Positions 53,050-61,426 are shown, numbered from the stretch's first letter. The stretch is 64,000 nt of DNA from Sodalis glossinidius str. 'morsitans' (GCF_000010085.1 NC_007712.1:1922001-1986000); one strand, 5' to 3'. Translations and numbers: made by a program. The notes: generated by a model not told the origin, from the letters alone.

Positions 53050-53274
53050 TCACATAGCACTGAAGTTAGGTTCATCCAGCTTTTGTTCCGTTGAAAATTG
53101 CCTATATGCCAACGGATGAGCAATGTGATACCACGTTGTACTTGGTGAACCATCCCGTCGTTTCTTGTACCAGATCCCCGCCTCATTCAGCCATTGGCAC
53201 TGCCTTGATTTATATTGATGTCCGGTTAACTGGACTAATTCGTCTGGTGATAAAATATCATGTTCATTCTTCAT
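53050..53274 (-). CDS. DUF4224 excisionase-like protein, prophage III
   Basis: A 74-residue protein, MKNEHDILSPDELVQLTGHQ, then YKSRQCQWLNEAGIWYKKRR, the DUF4224 pattern. GAGGTATGACCA precedes the ATG; this same leader block recurs before several prophage III genes. Probably the excisionase for the adjacent integrase. Intact. Confidence 0.8.
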   Translation of the reverse strand: MKNEHDILSPDELVQLTGHQYKSRQCQWLNEAGIWYKKRRDGSPSTTWYHIAHPLAYRQFSTEQKLDEPNFSAM

Positions 53275-53398
53275 TGGTCATACCTCAATACGACCGTTCA
53301 ACATACTAATATGCTGCCCGGATTGATTTTGATTTTTGAAAATCAGTTTTAAAAATGGCTAGTGTATTATGCTACATTACTATCAGTTCAGTGAGACG

Positions 53399-54067
53399 TT
53401 ACTGCGCTCCGTAGTTATTCAGAACGTGGCTCGATGGCGACAGCAAAGACGGTGGGATATAGCGGTCCGTCCCGTTTTCGCGGCAGTACATCGCCAGCCC
53501 CCTGTTACAATGCGTTCCGGTCTTCTGATAAATATCCTGAAGCTTGTTCTCGACCGTGCGATGAGAGATACCCAGCCGCCGTCCTGTCTCCTTGCTGCTC
53601 AGGTTATGCAAGGCAAAGAACACGATTTCCCACTCTCTCGGCGTAAACCGCTCACCCGGCTCAAACGTCGCCGGGCGCGGCGCTTCCCCGTCCACGCATT
53701 CCAGCGTCGAGCCGAAAGCAAACGGGCGCGCATGGCAGATGGTGCCGATGCACTCGAATTCCTCATCCTCCGACTGGTCATCAACGCACTCGAATTGCGG
53801 ATAGAAATCGAAAAGATAGAGCTGCAGCGTCTGCTCTGGGCTGTAGGGAAACTGATTCTGCACTGAGAAAAGCTGGCGACTTTCGCGGGCTTTTTCTTCC
53901 TGCACCAGAAACAACTCAAGCGACATAGGCATTTCGATAATGTCGATACTTTCCGGTAAATTCAGTAATTCCTTCATTGCCCGATTGAAGAACGGCATGC
54001 CCTTTAAGCCAGTTACGGCGCAGGGTGTAGTCAGATGCAAGCAAGTGTACGTCAGGATGTCGTTCAT
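53399..54067 (-). CDS. Phage-encoded LuxR-type regulator, prophage III
   Basis: A 222-residue protein: an N-terminal sensor-like region (LTTPCAVTGLKGMPFFNRAM, ELLNLPESIDIIEMPMSLEL) and a C-terminal LuxR HTH (FTPREWEIVFFALHNLSSKE, LGISHRTVENKLQDIYQKTG), ending RYIPPSLL. It is homologous in layout to the chromosomal regulator at 42546-43259. It lies in the leftward early operon between the excisionase and DUF7446-like genes, an unusual place for a LuxR protein, and overlaps the upstream gene by four bases. Probably a moron that rewires host or lysogeny control (inference). Confidence 0.8.
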   Translation of the reverse strand: MNDILTYTCLHLTTPCAVTGLKGMPFFNRAMKELLNLPESIDIIEMPMSLELFLVQEEKARESRQLFSVQNQFPYSPEQTLQLYLFDFYPQFECVDDQSEDEEFECIGTICHARPFAFGSTLECVDGEAPRPATFEPGERFTPREWEIVFFALHNLSSKETGRRLGISHRTVENKLQDIYQKTGTHCNRGLAMYCRENGTDRYIPPSLLSPSSHVLNNYGAQ

Positions 54068-54321
54068 GCCGCACCTCCTACCAATTCAGGCTTACCCGGA
54101 GAAACAATGTCCACGGAGAATCGTAGAATTCGCCCGTCGCCAAAATCCACCTCGATACTCTCTTCGCGATGAAGCATCTTTCGAGCAACCGCCGTAACCG
54201 CCTCATCCGTGACATCGTATTTCTTACCCGTAAAGCGCGTAGTGCCCGCCTCCTGTGTGGAATATCCGGCCAGAATACGCCCAGACAATGTTGAATAACC
54301 TACGGAAATTTTATTTTTCAT
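54064..54321 (-). CDS. Small phage protein (DUF7446-like), 85 residues
   Basis: MKNKISVGYSTLSGRILAGY, then VTDEAVTAVARKMLHREESI and a beta-rich end. The pattern (ISVG.S.LSG.I.AG...... DVT..A..AV...ML) is that of a small lambdoid early protein family of unknown role. ATGA-type overlaps on both sides (54064 with the LuxR gene, 54318 with DUF551) show tight translational coupling. Confidence 0.7.
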   Translation of the reverse strand: MKNKISVGYSTLSGRILAGYSTQEAGTTRFTGKKYDVTDEAVTAVARKMLHREESIEVDFGDGRILRFSVDIVSPGKPELVGGAA

Positions 54322-54698
54322 CCCGCACCTCTGGTTTTCACTGAATTCGGAGGTAACTCATCTACATCGGGTAAATCTGAAAGGTGCATCCAGTGAGTCA
54401 CGTACCCATTTAAAAATCCCTCACAATCTCCGTCATCAAAATATGCAATATCAATATGCCCATTGCCGGTTACAAGAAGCATTCGCCCATCTTTTGGCAT
54501 TTGCTCGCTGCAAGCAATCCACCCATTTTTTTCTGCATCGCATTTTTCGTTCAGCCCATCAAGAGAGGCTAGCGCAAATCGGGCAAGTAATACCGCATCC
54601 TCCCGGGGAATGGGGTCTTCCTGACAGGCGTAATCCGCTAATACGCCAGCCTCATGCATTACTCTAACTTCTTCAAATACTTTTTCATTATCAATCAT
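54318..54698 (-). CDS. DUF551 phage protein
   Basis: The C-terminal half holds the DUF551 pattern: GWIACSEQMPKDGRMLLVTG, HIDIAYFDDG and VTHWMHLSDLP. The N-terminal half (MIDNEKVFEEVRVMHEAGVL, DAVLLARFALASLDGLNEKC) is helical. DUF551 proteins are common, poorly understood parts of the leftward operon of lambdoid phages. It overlaps both neighbours by four bases. 126 residues, intact. Confidence 0.8.
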   Translation of the reverse strand: MIDNEKVFEEVRVMHEAGVLADYACQEDPIPREDAVLLARFALASLDGLNEKCDAEKNGWIACSEQMPKDGRMLLVTGNGHIDIAYFDDGDCEGFLNGYVTHWMHLSDLPDVDELPPNSVKTRGAG

Positions 54699-54955
54699 TG
54701 AGCCTGTGCCTCTTCATTCTGAATTTCATGAATGTAATATGATGGCATCATGCTGCCGTATATTTTGAAATGATGGATAGTGCCATCTTGTTCAGCAACG
54801 CATAGTTCAGGTGACCAACTACCACTTATAATTTTATATTCCTCGTCTAGCTCGGCCCATATCTCAGCGGCTTCATCTGGACTATCTGCTTCTATCTCAT
54901 GCCCATCGTCGAAATCTTCTCCGTTCTCAGGACACCATGCATAAAAGACATTCAT
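54695..54955 (-). CDS. Hypothetical acidic phage protein, 86 residues
   Basis: MNVFYAWCPENGEDFDDGHE, then DSPDEAAEIWAELDEEYKII and ending NEEAQAQ. Very acidic, compact alpha/beta pattern, like small phage proteins that mimic nucleic acid, but no family is recognised. It overlaps DUF551 by four bases and is 15 bases from the next gene. Intact. Confidence 0.65.
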   Translation of the reverse strand: MNVFYAWCPENGEDFDDGHEIEADSPDEAAEIWAELDEEYKIISGSWSPELCVAEQDGTIHHFKIYGSMMPSYYIHEIQNEEAQAQ

Positions 54956-54970
54956 TCGGGATTCCTTTTA

Positions 54971-55261
54971 TTAATGGTTAGTGTGATAAGGTGTGTTAAT
55001 TAATTTCATTCTATGCAGTGCATTATTTACCAGGGACGCCAATATTTCTTCTTTCGACAATCTATTTCGGATTCCTTTTTCATATTCTTCTATTATCTTT
55101 CTGTCAGAATCATATTGAGCGAATTGGTTGTCATCCATCATGTTCCATCGCTCAGCCTCTGCGATGTTTTCCATCTGGATAATGCGTCTTTCTAGTTTTT
55201 CGATTTCTTCGATAAGACCGGTTTCCCGGCGTGCAAGTAACCCGGTGAGTAAACCATTCAT
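54971..55261 (-). CDS. Hypothetical phage protein with coiled coil, 96 residues
   Basis: MNGLLTGLLARRETGLIEEI, EKLERRIIQMENIAEAERWN and KEEILASLVNNALHRMKLIN. A coiled coil near residues 16-40. AGGTGAAAC before the ATG. Unknown role; leftward operon member between RecT and the small genes. Intact. Confidence 0.65.
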   Translation of the reverse strand: MNGLLTGLLARRETGLIEEIEKLERRIIQMENIAEAERWNMMDDNQFAQYDSDRKIIEEYEKGIRNRLSKEEILASLVNNALHRMKLINTPYHTNH

Positions 55262-55353
55262 GTTTCACCTCATTAGATTAAATATTTAATAGTTAATATT
55301 TGTCTTTTCCACTGCTTACTGAATATAATTTTACACTAATGTTCTCTCGGTAA

Positions 55354-56367
55354 CTATTGGTACTCAACACGCATATCATCGAGCGTTCTTATAAATCCCG
55401 TATAGAGGTCATTACCTAATTTTTTTTCCAATCCTGCTATCTCTGCTTCAGCCTTAGCAAAATTTTCTTTAGCATTTTGTGTACGAGGGTCAAGATTATT
55501 TAAAATATCTTCTACCTGTTGGCGAGCCTCTTCCTGTTCCAACATAAGGTGATCTTTTTTATCGTCTTCAATAACGGAGTATTCACCAGTAATTATCGCT
55601 GCATTATCCTGACTAATTCCGGCCTCTGCTTTTTCATCTAAGATGACGGCTTTCTGTAGCTCAGTAGAAACAGGAAGATATTTAAATAATCGGCGAATAA
55701 CCGTCTTCTTTGCCATCTCGTCAAAGTAATCGACCCACGGGCCTTTATCCCCTGCTTTACTTATTGCTCGCACTTTCTCAATATCATTTCGACTCATTAC
55801 CTCGAACTGAACACCTCCATCTTTAAGGCGGGCAATCGCATAGACGTGTGTCATTGCTCCACGGTCACCATTTTCACATGGTATGTGTTCAAGTTTTTCT
55901 TCTAAGCCATAAGCGTAGATGAATTTATCATTTTCATGTACGGTACGAGCCGATATGCTAAGTATCTGGCCGGAGCGGCGGGAAAGGTCTATCATGCCGC
56001 GATAGCCTATAATCAATTGTGTTTCAGTTGATACAGTCGTCCATCTGCCATTAACTTTCTCGCGTTTGTCAAAGGGTATTAAGTATGCATGGCCGATTGC
56101 ACTTCCTGGCTCTAACCCTAATTGAGCGCATTGCATGATTGCGCCAAGAAAACTTCTCTGATCGCTAGAAGCCAACTTGGGAATTTTGCGTATTTCTGTC
56201 GTTGCAATACGGGCTAATCGATCTGCCGTCATATGCTTTGGCAACGCCAATGCCATCTGTGCTTTTGTTTTTTTATCTGCCAGTAAAGCTGCGAGTGTTA
56301 CAGGTTTTTCATTGTTAGTTTCTGACGGCTTACCAGTAGCCACCATTTTGAGTGTATTGTTTGACAT
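55354..56367 (-). CDS. recT: RecT single-strand annealing protein
   Basis: Promotes annealing and strand exchange in phage recombination together with the exonuclease encoded upstream. Family features: FLGAIMQCAQLGLEPGSAIG, AYLIPFDKREKVNG, TQLIIGYRGMIDLSRRSGQI, DYFDEMAKKTVIRRLFKYLP. The N-terminal 30 residues and the acidic C-terminal tail are variable in the family. 337 residues, longer than E. coli RecT (269) because of the C-terminal helical extension. Nine bases after the YqaJ gene. Intact. Confidence 0.93.
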   Translation of the reverse strand: MSNNTLKMVATGKPSETNNEKPVTLAALLADKKTKAQMALALPKHMTADRLARIATTEIRKIPKLASSDQRSFLGAIMQCAQLGLEPGSAIGHAYLIPFDKREKVNGRWTTVSTETQLIIGYRGMIDLSRRSGQILSISARTVHENDKFIYAYGLEEKLEHIPCENGDRGAMTHVYAIARLKDGGVQFEVMSRNDIEKVRAISKAGDKGPWVDYFDEMAKKTVIRRLFKYLPVSTELQKAVILDEKAEAGISQDNAAIITGEYSVIEDDKKDHLMLEQEEARQQVEDILNNLDPRTQNAKENFAKAEAEIAGLEKKLGNDLYTGFIRTLDDMRVEYQ

Positions 56368-56376
56368 TATTTTTCC

Positions 56377-57273
56377 TTATTTCAAGCGAAATACACGGGA
56401 TTGAGTTGTTTTCTTAAATTTATCAAATATTCCCGGATGAGTATTTTTAAAGGCTGAAATGTCGAACCGGGTAGATGATTGTGTTTTCCATGTAATTATC
56501 GGTCTCTGATCAATGGTTACAATTGAATGCTGTTGCATTATTAGTTTTATCTGTTCTTCTATCATTTGAATGTCTTTGTCAGCTTCATCCTTACGCACTT
56601 TCAGCATTCTTAGCTCATTTATAAGCGATATCATCTTACCGTTCGCTTCAATCGATGAGCCTGCATCACGGTCAAAATAGCGCTTCACATCATGTTCGTT
56701 GATTATTGGTGGCGGAGTAAGATTAACGACGCGCTCCCAAAATTCCATCTCTTTAGCACGAATAGCAGCTATTGTTTCATCATCTCTTTCAACACGATAG
56801 ACCCGAAAATCATCGCCGCCAATCAGAACACCAAACACGCACACTTTTTTACCCGTTACCATAAGCCCATGCATGGCTTGAGCCGTGTAATAAACGGGTA
56901 TGGAATCAGTTTGTTGCTCTCCCCAATCTCTTGCCTTAAATGGACTCACCGTCTTGATCTCGATGTTTTCCCCACTCTCTGCCTCAGCGTCGATTTCAGC
57001 GGCTATATAGGGTAACTCAGGGTCAAGATATCGATGGCCTCTCTTGGCTATTTTAAGTCCCGTCTCTTCAGATAACAGGTCTATAATATATGGTTCCATG
57101 CGTTGGCCGCGTGTGAATATTTTTTGTTTTTGTAGGCTAATCTCCTCTTTTCTTGGTTGTACCTTATCAAGATAAACATCAAGTGCAGTACGCCATGGAC
57201 TAATACCTAGTATTCCTGCTACGTCACTACCACCTAAATACTTCTGTCTGTCAAGTAGGCCAACATTTTCCAT
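56377..57273 (-). CDS. YqaJ-type viral exonuclease (lambda Exo fold)
   Basis: A 5'-3' double-strand exonuclease that makes 3' tails for RecT. Motifs: DRQKYLGGSDVAGILGISPW at residues 8-27, the acidic site in AAEIDAEAESGENIEIKTVS (D...ExK, about 90-110), and YYTAQAMHGLMVTGKKVCVF. The C-terminal 100 residues are helical (MLKVRKDEADKDIQMIEEQI). Start overlaps the upstream stop as TAATG. 298 residues, intact. With RecT it gives a complete Red-like module. Confidence 0.92.
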   Translation of the reverse strand: MENVGLLDRQKYLGGSDVAGILGISPWRTALDVYLDKVQPRKEEISLQKQKIFTRGQRMEPYIIDLLSEETGLKIAKRGHRYLDPELPYIAAEIDAEAESGENIEIKTVSPFKARDWGEQQTDSIPVYYTAQAMHGLMVTGKKVCVFGVLIGGDDFRVYRVERDDETIAAIRAKEMEFWERVVNLTPPPIINEHDVKRYFDRDAGSSIEANGKMISLINELRMLKVRKDEADKDIQMIEEQIKLIMQQHSIVTIDQRPIITWKTQSSTRFDISAFKNTHPGIFDKFKKTTQSRVFRLK

Positions 57274-57566
57274 TACGCCACCTCGTCAAAAGTTTCATGA
57301 TAATAGAGCATATCAATAGCTCGCTGGTTTTTTACCGCCTGAGCCACCATGTTGTAGACTGCAATCATAAATTCATCATTGTTTTGCATTGCTAATAACA
57401 GTGCCTTTTCCCCGCATCCTGAAATAACCTTTGCTAATTTCTGGGCCAGATATTCATAACTCCATTCGTTGTTAGACCATTCAACCTCTTTTGCAAGGCT
57501 TTCCTCTTGCTCCGGTGTGAATCTTTCAACCGTGCGGCGAATTTCGTTTTCGGTTTCAATATTCAT
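57273..57566 (-). CDS. Hypothetical phage protein, 97 residues
   Basis: ATG at 57566 with AAAAGGAGATGA upstream: MNIETENEIRRTVERFTPEQ, EWSNNEWSYEYLAQKLAKVI, NDEFMIAVYNMVAQAVKNQR. All helical. The longer open frame to 57656 lacks a ribosome site. It is coupled to the YqaJ gene. Function unknown; early genes in this slot often modulate host nucleases, but nothing here shows it. Confidence 0.65.
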   Translation of the reverse strand: MNIETENEIRRTVERFTPEQEESLAKEVEWSNNEWSYEYLAQKLAKVISGCGEKALLLAMQNNDEFMIAVYNMVAQAVKNQRAIDMLYYHETFDEVA

Positions 57567-57830
57567 TTCATCTCCTTTTATAGCCAGACTCATATCTAAC
57601 CGTTGCCGGATGACGTAAAGCGGTCTATAATCCCTGCGTCCAATGATGGAAGTCATTGGTCATGCCTCGCAGAAGTTGGTTTGGTCGCCAACTCCGCCGT
57701 CACCGGGACGTAAAGCCGGTAGAAACGCCCGCCCTGACGCGGGTTTTTTTACGTGTTGCGTACCCCGTAACGTGAGGCCAACGGGTCGTTTCATGCCTCG
57801 CCGGGCTTCTGCCCGCCGTCACTACAAAAG
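57567..57830. other. Spacer with a rightward terminator-like hairpin
   Basis: CCCGC-CCTGAC-GCGGG then seven T at 57728-57750. It points against the flanking leftward genes, so it may end an antisense transcript or act as a boxB-like or regulatory structure. No gene seen. Confidence 0.4.
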
Positions 57831-58040
57831 TCACAGAAATTCGGTGTAATGCGTTCCGGCTGGCTCAAACTCTGCTGGTACCTTCAAGCTCTCAAATTCT
57901 CGCCTGATTGCCCGTACATTACCCACTGGCTGAAACGAATAGTGCTGATTGATGTAGTTGAAGGATGCCAGCCAAGGTGCGCCTGTGCGCTTATCCCTGA
58001 GCATTACCTGCTTGCCGCTGTTTGGAATAATATTTTTCAT
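57831..58040 (-). CDS. Hypothetical phage protein, 69 residues
   Basis: MKNIIPNSGKQVMLRDKRTG, then APWLASFNYINQHYSFQPVG. GAGGCATGACCA precedes the ATG, the same leader as the excisionase gene. Small beta-type protein; unknown. Confidence 0.6.
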   Translation of the reverse strand: MKNIIPNSGKQVMLRDKRTGAPWLASFNYINQHYSFQPVGNVRAIRREFESLKVPAEFEPAGTHYTEFL

Positions 58041-58127
58041 TGGTCATGCCTCTCATCTGCTTTCAGATTGTCAGAACGCTTACCTAACCCTTACTGCTGT
58101 GCCTTTCTTACTACTGCTATCGGTAAT

Positions 58128-58568
58128 TCATTTACGCGGCTGGGGGCCGGACTCTAACGTTATATCGAAGTAGTATCCGATTGGGCGCGATTTAATTATT
58201 TCTCGCGCCTTATTCAGAACCTCGAGCGGATAAACCTGTCCGGCTGGGCAAAGCGCTTCAGCAGCCTTTGCTAAAGCTTCTGCCACTGCATCGGCCCGAC
58301 CGTCCTCTAAAAAATCAGGATCAGCATCTTTCATTGCTACTCCTTGCCCTTCTCGCCGGGCTGACGGCCCGCAGTTGTTATCCAGTAGCGCCAGATATGC
58401 GTCACGAACGCTGGTAGCGATCTGTTTGGCGCGATTTGCGAAATCCTGTTCGATGCTTTTGTCTTCCCGCGACCGCTTGTAAGCTTCTTCTTGATAGATA
58501 TGGATCAATAACGCTTTCAGCGTGTCACCCGCACCTGAGTAGTAAAGTCGCTCGTCGGTGTTAAGCAT
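58128..58568 (-). CDS. Hypothetical phage protein, 146 residues
   Basis: ATG at 58568: MLNTDERLYYSGAGDTLKAL, EAYKRSREDKSIEQDFANRA, then a Gly/Asp-rich linker and LAKAAEALCPAGQVYPLEVL, ending KSRPIGYYFDITLESGPQPR. Two helical parts joined by a flexible link. First gene of the leftward operon after the promoter region. No family recognised. Intact. Confidence 0.6.
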   Translation of the reverse strand: MLNTDERLYYSGAGDTLKALLIHIYQEEAYKRSREDKSIEQDFANRAKQIATSVRDAYLALLDNNCGPSARREGQGVAMKDADPDFLEDGRADAVAEALAKAAEALCPAGQVYPLEVLNKAREIIKSRPIGYYFDITLESGPQPRK

Positions 58569-59045
58569 TGGTGCCCCCACATGTCGTTAAAATTCATGGC
58601 GTTAATGGTGCCTGCTTGATTCCCCTGTCAGGCGGCCAGGTCCCCGCTGTACCCCTACCGCGAATTCTTTGCTAACACCACGTTCATATACTGACTCTCC
58701 CAACCGCCGTCATGTTCCTACGCCTCGGGCTGGCTACTTAAGCTCTGGCAATCGGCGGGTAACTCGTGGTATTGCCTGCCGGGGTTTTGCCGTCGCTGGT
58801 TGCTGTTGATGGGGTAACTCTACAAATAAAAACATAAGCAGTCAAGATTATTTAAATTTAAAATTGCAGATAAGGCGAGTCTGAAGATGTCCTTTGTGTA
58901 CCAAGGAATCAGCAAATGCATTGCTTACAATGGGGAATTTAAGAAATAAACATCATTATTATTAATGAGTTGCGTACATTCGAGAAGGGCGGTTTTACAA
59001 GAGGATTAATCGTTGGTTGGGAAGTCGTTCCAAGATAAGAACGAC
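58569..59045. other. Leftward promoter region, no N-like gene
   Basis: No gene supported. It lies between the repressor and the first leftward gene, so it should hold pL. AGTCGTTC...GAACGACT (59023-59046) forms a hairpin overlapping the repressor stop. I see no lambda N homologue. Confidence 0.5.
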
Positions 59046-59438
59046 TCATGCAGGTTTGTTTCGTTCCCGTAGTAATTCTTCAAGTTTGCGGCGATAGAAA
59101 TCTCTTTTTTGCTCCATGTCTCTGATGATTTGCTCTGTATCACTTGTCGGAAGATCATCTAGCAGTTCTAAAATTTTCTGTTTATTACCTGTTAACTTAG
59201 GTTGATTGATTACATTGATAACTTGCTTATGATTATCTTCTTCTCCATATGGCATAAAGAACCAATATACAGGGCGATCGGCTAATTTTGCTAGCTTCTC
59301 GAGCTTGTCCATACGAGGGATAACCCCCTTTAACCAACCCTGAACTGACTGCGGTTTTACATTAAGCCTGCGACCAAGCTCGGATTGGTTGATATTCAGT
59401 TCATCCAGCAACTGCTGGAGACGTTTGGCAAAAATCAT
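59046..59438 (-). CDS. Phage repressor, HTH without peptidase domain, prophage III
   Basis: ATG at 59438 with GAGGTAG upstream: MIFAKRLQQLLDELNINQSE, LGRRLNVKPQSVQGWLKGVI (XRE HTH) and MDKLEKLAKLADRPVYWFFM, then a C-terminal helical pair (TSDTEQIIRDMEQKRDFYRR). There is no LexA-type Ser/Lys protease domain, so RecA cannot cleave it; induction must use another route, such as the antirepressor at 63589. It faces the YdaS-like gene across two palindromes. 130 residues, intact. Confidence 0.85.
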   Translation of the reverse strand: MIFAKRLQQLLDELNINQSELGRRLNVKPQSVQGWLKGVIPRMDKLEKLAKLADRPVYWFFMPYGEEDNHKQVINVINQPKLTGNKQKILELLDDLPTSDTEQIIRDMEQKRDFYRRKLEELLRERNKPA

Positions 59439-59457
59439 ATCTACCTCAAATATACCC

Positions 59458-59511
59458 ATTCTGATTCTACAGAATATTTTTGTAACCAGCATTGCAATTA
59501 ATATTTGCAAT
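59458..59511. promoter_or_regulatory. Two distinct operator palindromes, prophage III
   Basis: ATTCTG-ATTCTA-CAGAAT (59458-59475) and ATTGCAA-TTAATAT-TTGCAAT (59491-59511) are perfect dyads with six- and seven-base spacers between the repressor and the YdaS-like gene. Different sequences suggest two different binding proteins, for example repressor and Cro. Confidence 0.65.
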
Positions 59512-59562
59512 TTAAATTTATATCTGTAATCATCTCACCGTAGGTTCACAAAGGAACGGAAA

Positions 59563-59835
59563 ATGAATAAGCAACTACAAATTAAGATACTAGCAATAAT
59601 GTCTCAGTCTGAGCTGGGACGACGGCTGGGAAAGAGGCCTCAAACTATTAGCGGATGGTTTAAAAAGCGTGTGCCTGCGGAAGAGGTTTTGCCCGCATGT
59701 AACGCATTGAACTGGAAAATTACACCTCATGAATTAAGGCCAGACAAATATCCCAATCCCACTGATGGCTTACCACCTAAACATAAAAATACCCAACACG
59801 GAGGCGAAAATCTGACTTATGCAGTTCAACCATGA
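59563..59835 (+). CDS. YdaS/Cro-like HTH regulator, prophage III
   Basis: A 90-residue protein: IMSQSELGRRLGKRPQTISG, WFKKRVPAEEVLPACNALNW and ITPHELRPDKYPNP follow the YdaS pattern, a Cro-like regulator of Rac-type prophages once called an antitoxin. AAAGGAACGG before the ATG. Its 3' end overlaps the YdaT-like gene by 17 bases. Acts as the early repressor of the repressor gene (inference from position). Confidence 0.85.
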   Translation: MNKQLQIKILAIMSQSELGRRLGKRPQTISGWFKKRVPAEEVLPACNALNWKITPHELRPDKYPNPTDGLPPKHKNTQHGGENLTYAVQP

Positions 59836-60250
59836 AGCACTTTGCATTGAGCTACGCCGCTGGGCCATTGCCACTAAACGCGAAACTGTCGCAGCGGAGA
59901 TCAGCCGATTCTACTTTGAGTTAGGTGGGGGAGATTTGCCTTTGTACCCACTGGAGGCCCCCGGCGCGACGCACAACAACATGCAGAACATCTTTCGCTG
60001 GCTGGACAGCGATAGCCGCAAGGCGAGGGAGAAGATTGAAGCACTCAAGCCCGCGATCCTGAAGGCATTAGAGTATCGGCGCTCGGGTTCAGTGTCCTAT
60101 CGCGTTGCGCGGGCGAATAAAGAGTTTGCCAAGGCCGTCAGCGCCGCATTGCTCGATTCTCCGTCTATTGAAAAGGAAATAAGTGAAGCTATAAGTGCAC
60201 TGCATGCGCTCCAAAAAAGGCCGGTTTACGGCAATTACTGCCGGGCGTAG
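59819..60250 (+). CDS. YdaT-like regulator (CII position), prophage III
   Basis: MQFNHEALCIELRRWAIATK, VAAEISRFYFELGGGDLPLY and MQNIFRWLDSDSRKAREKIE, ALKPAILKALEYR match the YdaT family, toxic when overproduced in E. coli and placed as lambda CII. 143 residues. GGAGG about 17 bases upstream is a distant site, so translation is probably coupled to the YdaS-like gene. Intact. Whether it activates an establishment promoter is unknown. Confidence 0.82.
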   Translation: MQFNHEALCIELRRWAIATKRETVAAEISRFYFELGGGDLPLYPLEAPGATHNNMQNIFRWLDSDSRKAREKIEALKPAILKALEYRRSGSVSYRVARANKEFAKAVSAALLDSPSIEKEISEAISALHALQKRPVYGNYCRA

Positions 60251-60263
60251 CGAGGTATGACCA

Positions 60264-60311
60264 ATGATTTTATTAAGTACCAGCCTGTTTCAAGGACTTA
60301 AGGTGTTCTGA
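60264..60311 (+). CDS. Possible 15-residue leader peptide before O
   Basis: MILLSTSLFQGLKVF ends in a TGA overlapping the O gene ATG (TGATG). GAGG is eight bases before its ATG, while O has no good site of its own. It may couple translation. Small size makes it uncertain. Confidence 0.4.
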   Translation: MILLSTSLFQGLKVF

Positions 60312-61426
60312 TGCGCGATTTCGGCAAGGTTTCCCCACAGTTTTGGATAGGTAAGACCGGCCGTGATTTAAAAAAAATGGGGCCGGAAGCACTCATCGTC
60401 GCGATGTACCTGCTTACCAGCCCTCACTCAAACATGCTTGGTCTGTACTACATCCCTGTGCAGCACATTGCGTATGAAACTGGCCTAGGGATGGAAGGGG
60501 CTTCCAAGGGGCTTCAAGGGGGTGTAGAGACCGGTTTTTGTCACTACGATTTTGAGTCAGAAATGGTTTGGGTCATTGAGATGGCTAAATACCAAATCGG
60601 AGCCTATCTAAAACCCAAAGATAACCAGTGTCTCGGCATTCAAAGATTATACGATTCTCTACCAGAAAACTATTTACTTTCAATGTTTTTCGACAAGTAC
60701 CACCAGAGTTTTCACTTAACAAATTGCCGTGAAAATTGCCGTGGATTTGGGCGAAAAAAAGCAAGGGCCTCCGAAGGGGCTTACAAGGCCCTCCGAAGCC
60801 AGGAGAAGGAGATAGAGAAGGAGAAAGAGAAGGATAAACACCTTCTGCCCGGAGCTGAAAAAACTCAGCTCCAGGCCGGCGAAAAATCATGCGGCGAGTT
60901 ACCCGATGGTTTTTCAGGGTCAGAACCCGACGCCGAACCATCCCATGCCCAACCGGAGACCGGAGTGCGGCCACTGAGCGATGGTGCGTCGAAGCCCGAT
61001 GCCGAACCACCCCATGCCGAACCGGACACCGGAATGCGGCCTCTGAGCGGTGGTGCGTCGAAGCGAGGGGAAGCCACGCAGCGCAACGGCGCTGGTCTGC
61101 ATGCCCCGTCTGAACCCGTGTTTATCTCGCTGCCGCTGAACGACGGGAGTGAATTTTCCGTCACCGAGGCGCTTGTGACCGAATTCGAGTCGCTCTACCC
61201 GGCGGTGGACGTCAGGCAGGAGCTTCGCAACCAGCGGGGATGGCTGCTTGCACAGCCCCGACGGCGGAAGACCCGCAGGGGTATCCGGCGGTTCGTGAGT
61301 GGCTGGATGTGCCGTGAGCAGGACAGGGCGGGACGGACGCGTTCCCCCACGGCTCAGGCAGCCACAGGACTTGACTGGGACGGCACGGAGTGGGCTAACG
61401 AGCTGATTGACAAGGGGATTTTGTGA
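60311..61426 (+). CDS. Replication initiator (lambda O position)
   Basis: MRDFGKVSPQFWIGKTGRDL, LIVAMYLLTSPHSNMLGLYY and IPVQHIAYETGLGMEGASKG form an N-terminal winged-helix of phage replication proteins. After a Glu/Lys coil (KEIEKEKEKDKH) comes a tandem repeat of 23 residues (about 206-251) and a C-terminal domain (VTEFESLYPAVDVRQELRNQ, ATGLDWDGTEWANELIDKGI) typical of DnaT-like proteins. The repeated DNA (60926-61063) may be the origin, as lambda ori lies inside O. 371 residues, intact. Stop overlaps the next start as TGATG. Confidence 0.82.
   Translation: MRDFGKVSPQFWIGKTGRDLKKMGPEALIVAMYLLTSPHSNMLGLYYIPVQHIAYETGLGMEGASKGLQGGVETGFCHYDFESEMVWVIEMAKYQIGAYLKPKDNQCLGIQRLYDSLPENYLLSMFFDKYHQSFHLTNCRENCRGFGRKKARASEGAYKALRSQEKEIEKEKEKDKHLLPGAEKTQLQAGEKSCGELPDGFSGSEPDAEPSHAQPETGVRPLSDGASKPDAEPPHAEPDTGMRPLSGGASKRGEATQRNGAGLHAPSEPVFISLPLNDGSEFSVTEALVTEFESLYPAVDVRQELRNQRGWLLAQPRRRKTRRGIRRFVSGWMCREQDRAGRTRSPTAQAATGLDWDGTEWANELIDKGIL
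60926..61063. repeat. Two 69-bp direct repeats inside the O gene
   Basis: 60926-60994 and 60995-61063, about 85 percent alike and in frame (PDAEPSHAQPETG / PDAEPPHAEPDTG). Repeats in this part of an initiator gene are often iterons of the replication origin. Confidence 0.8.

Noticed and set aside
58569..59045. A lambda N-type antiterminator gene
   Set aside because: No Arg-rich short ORF with a start and ribosome site, and no clear boxA/boxB pair.
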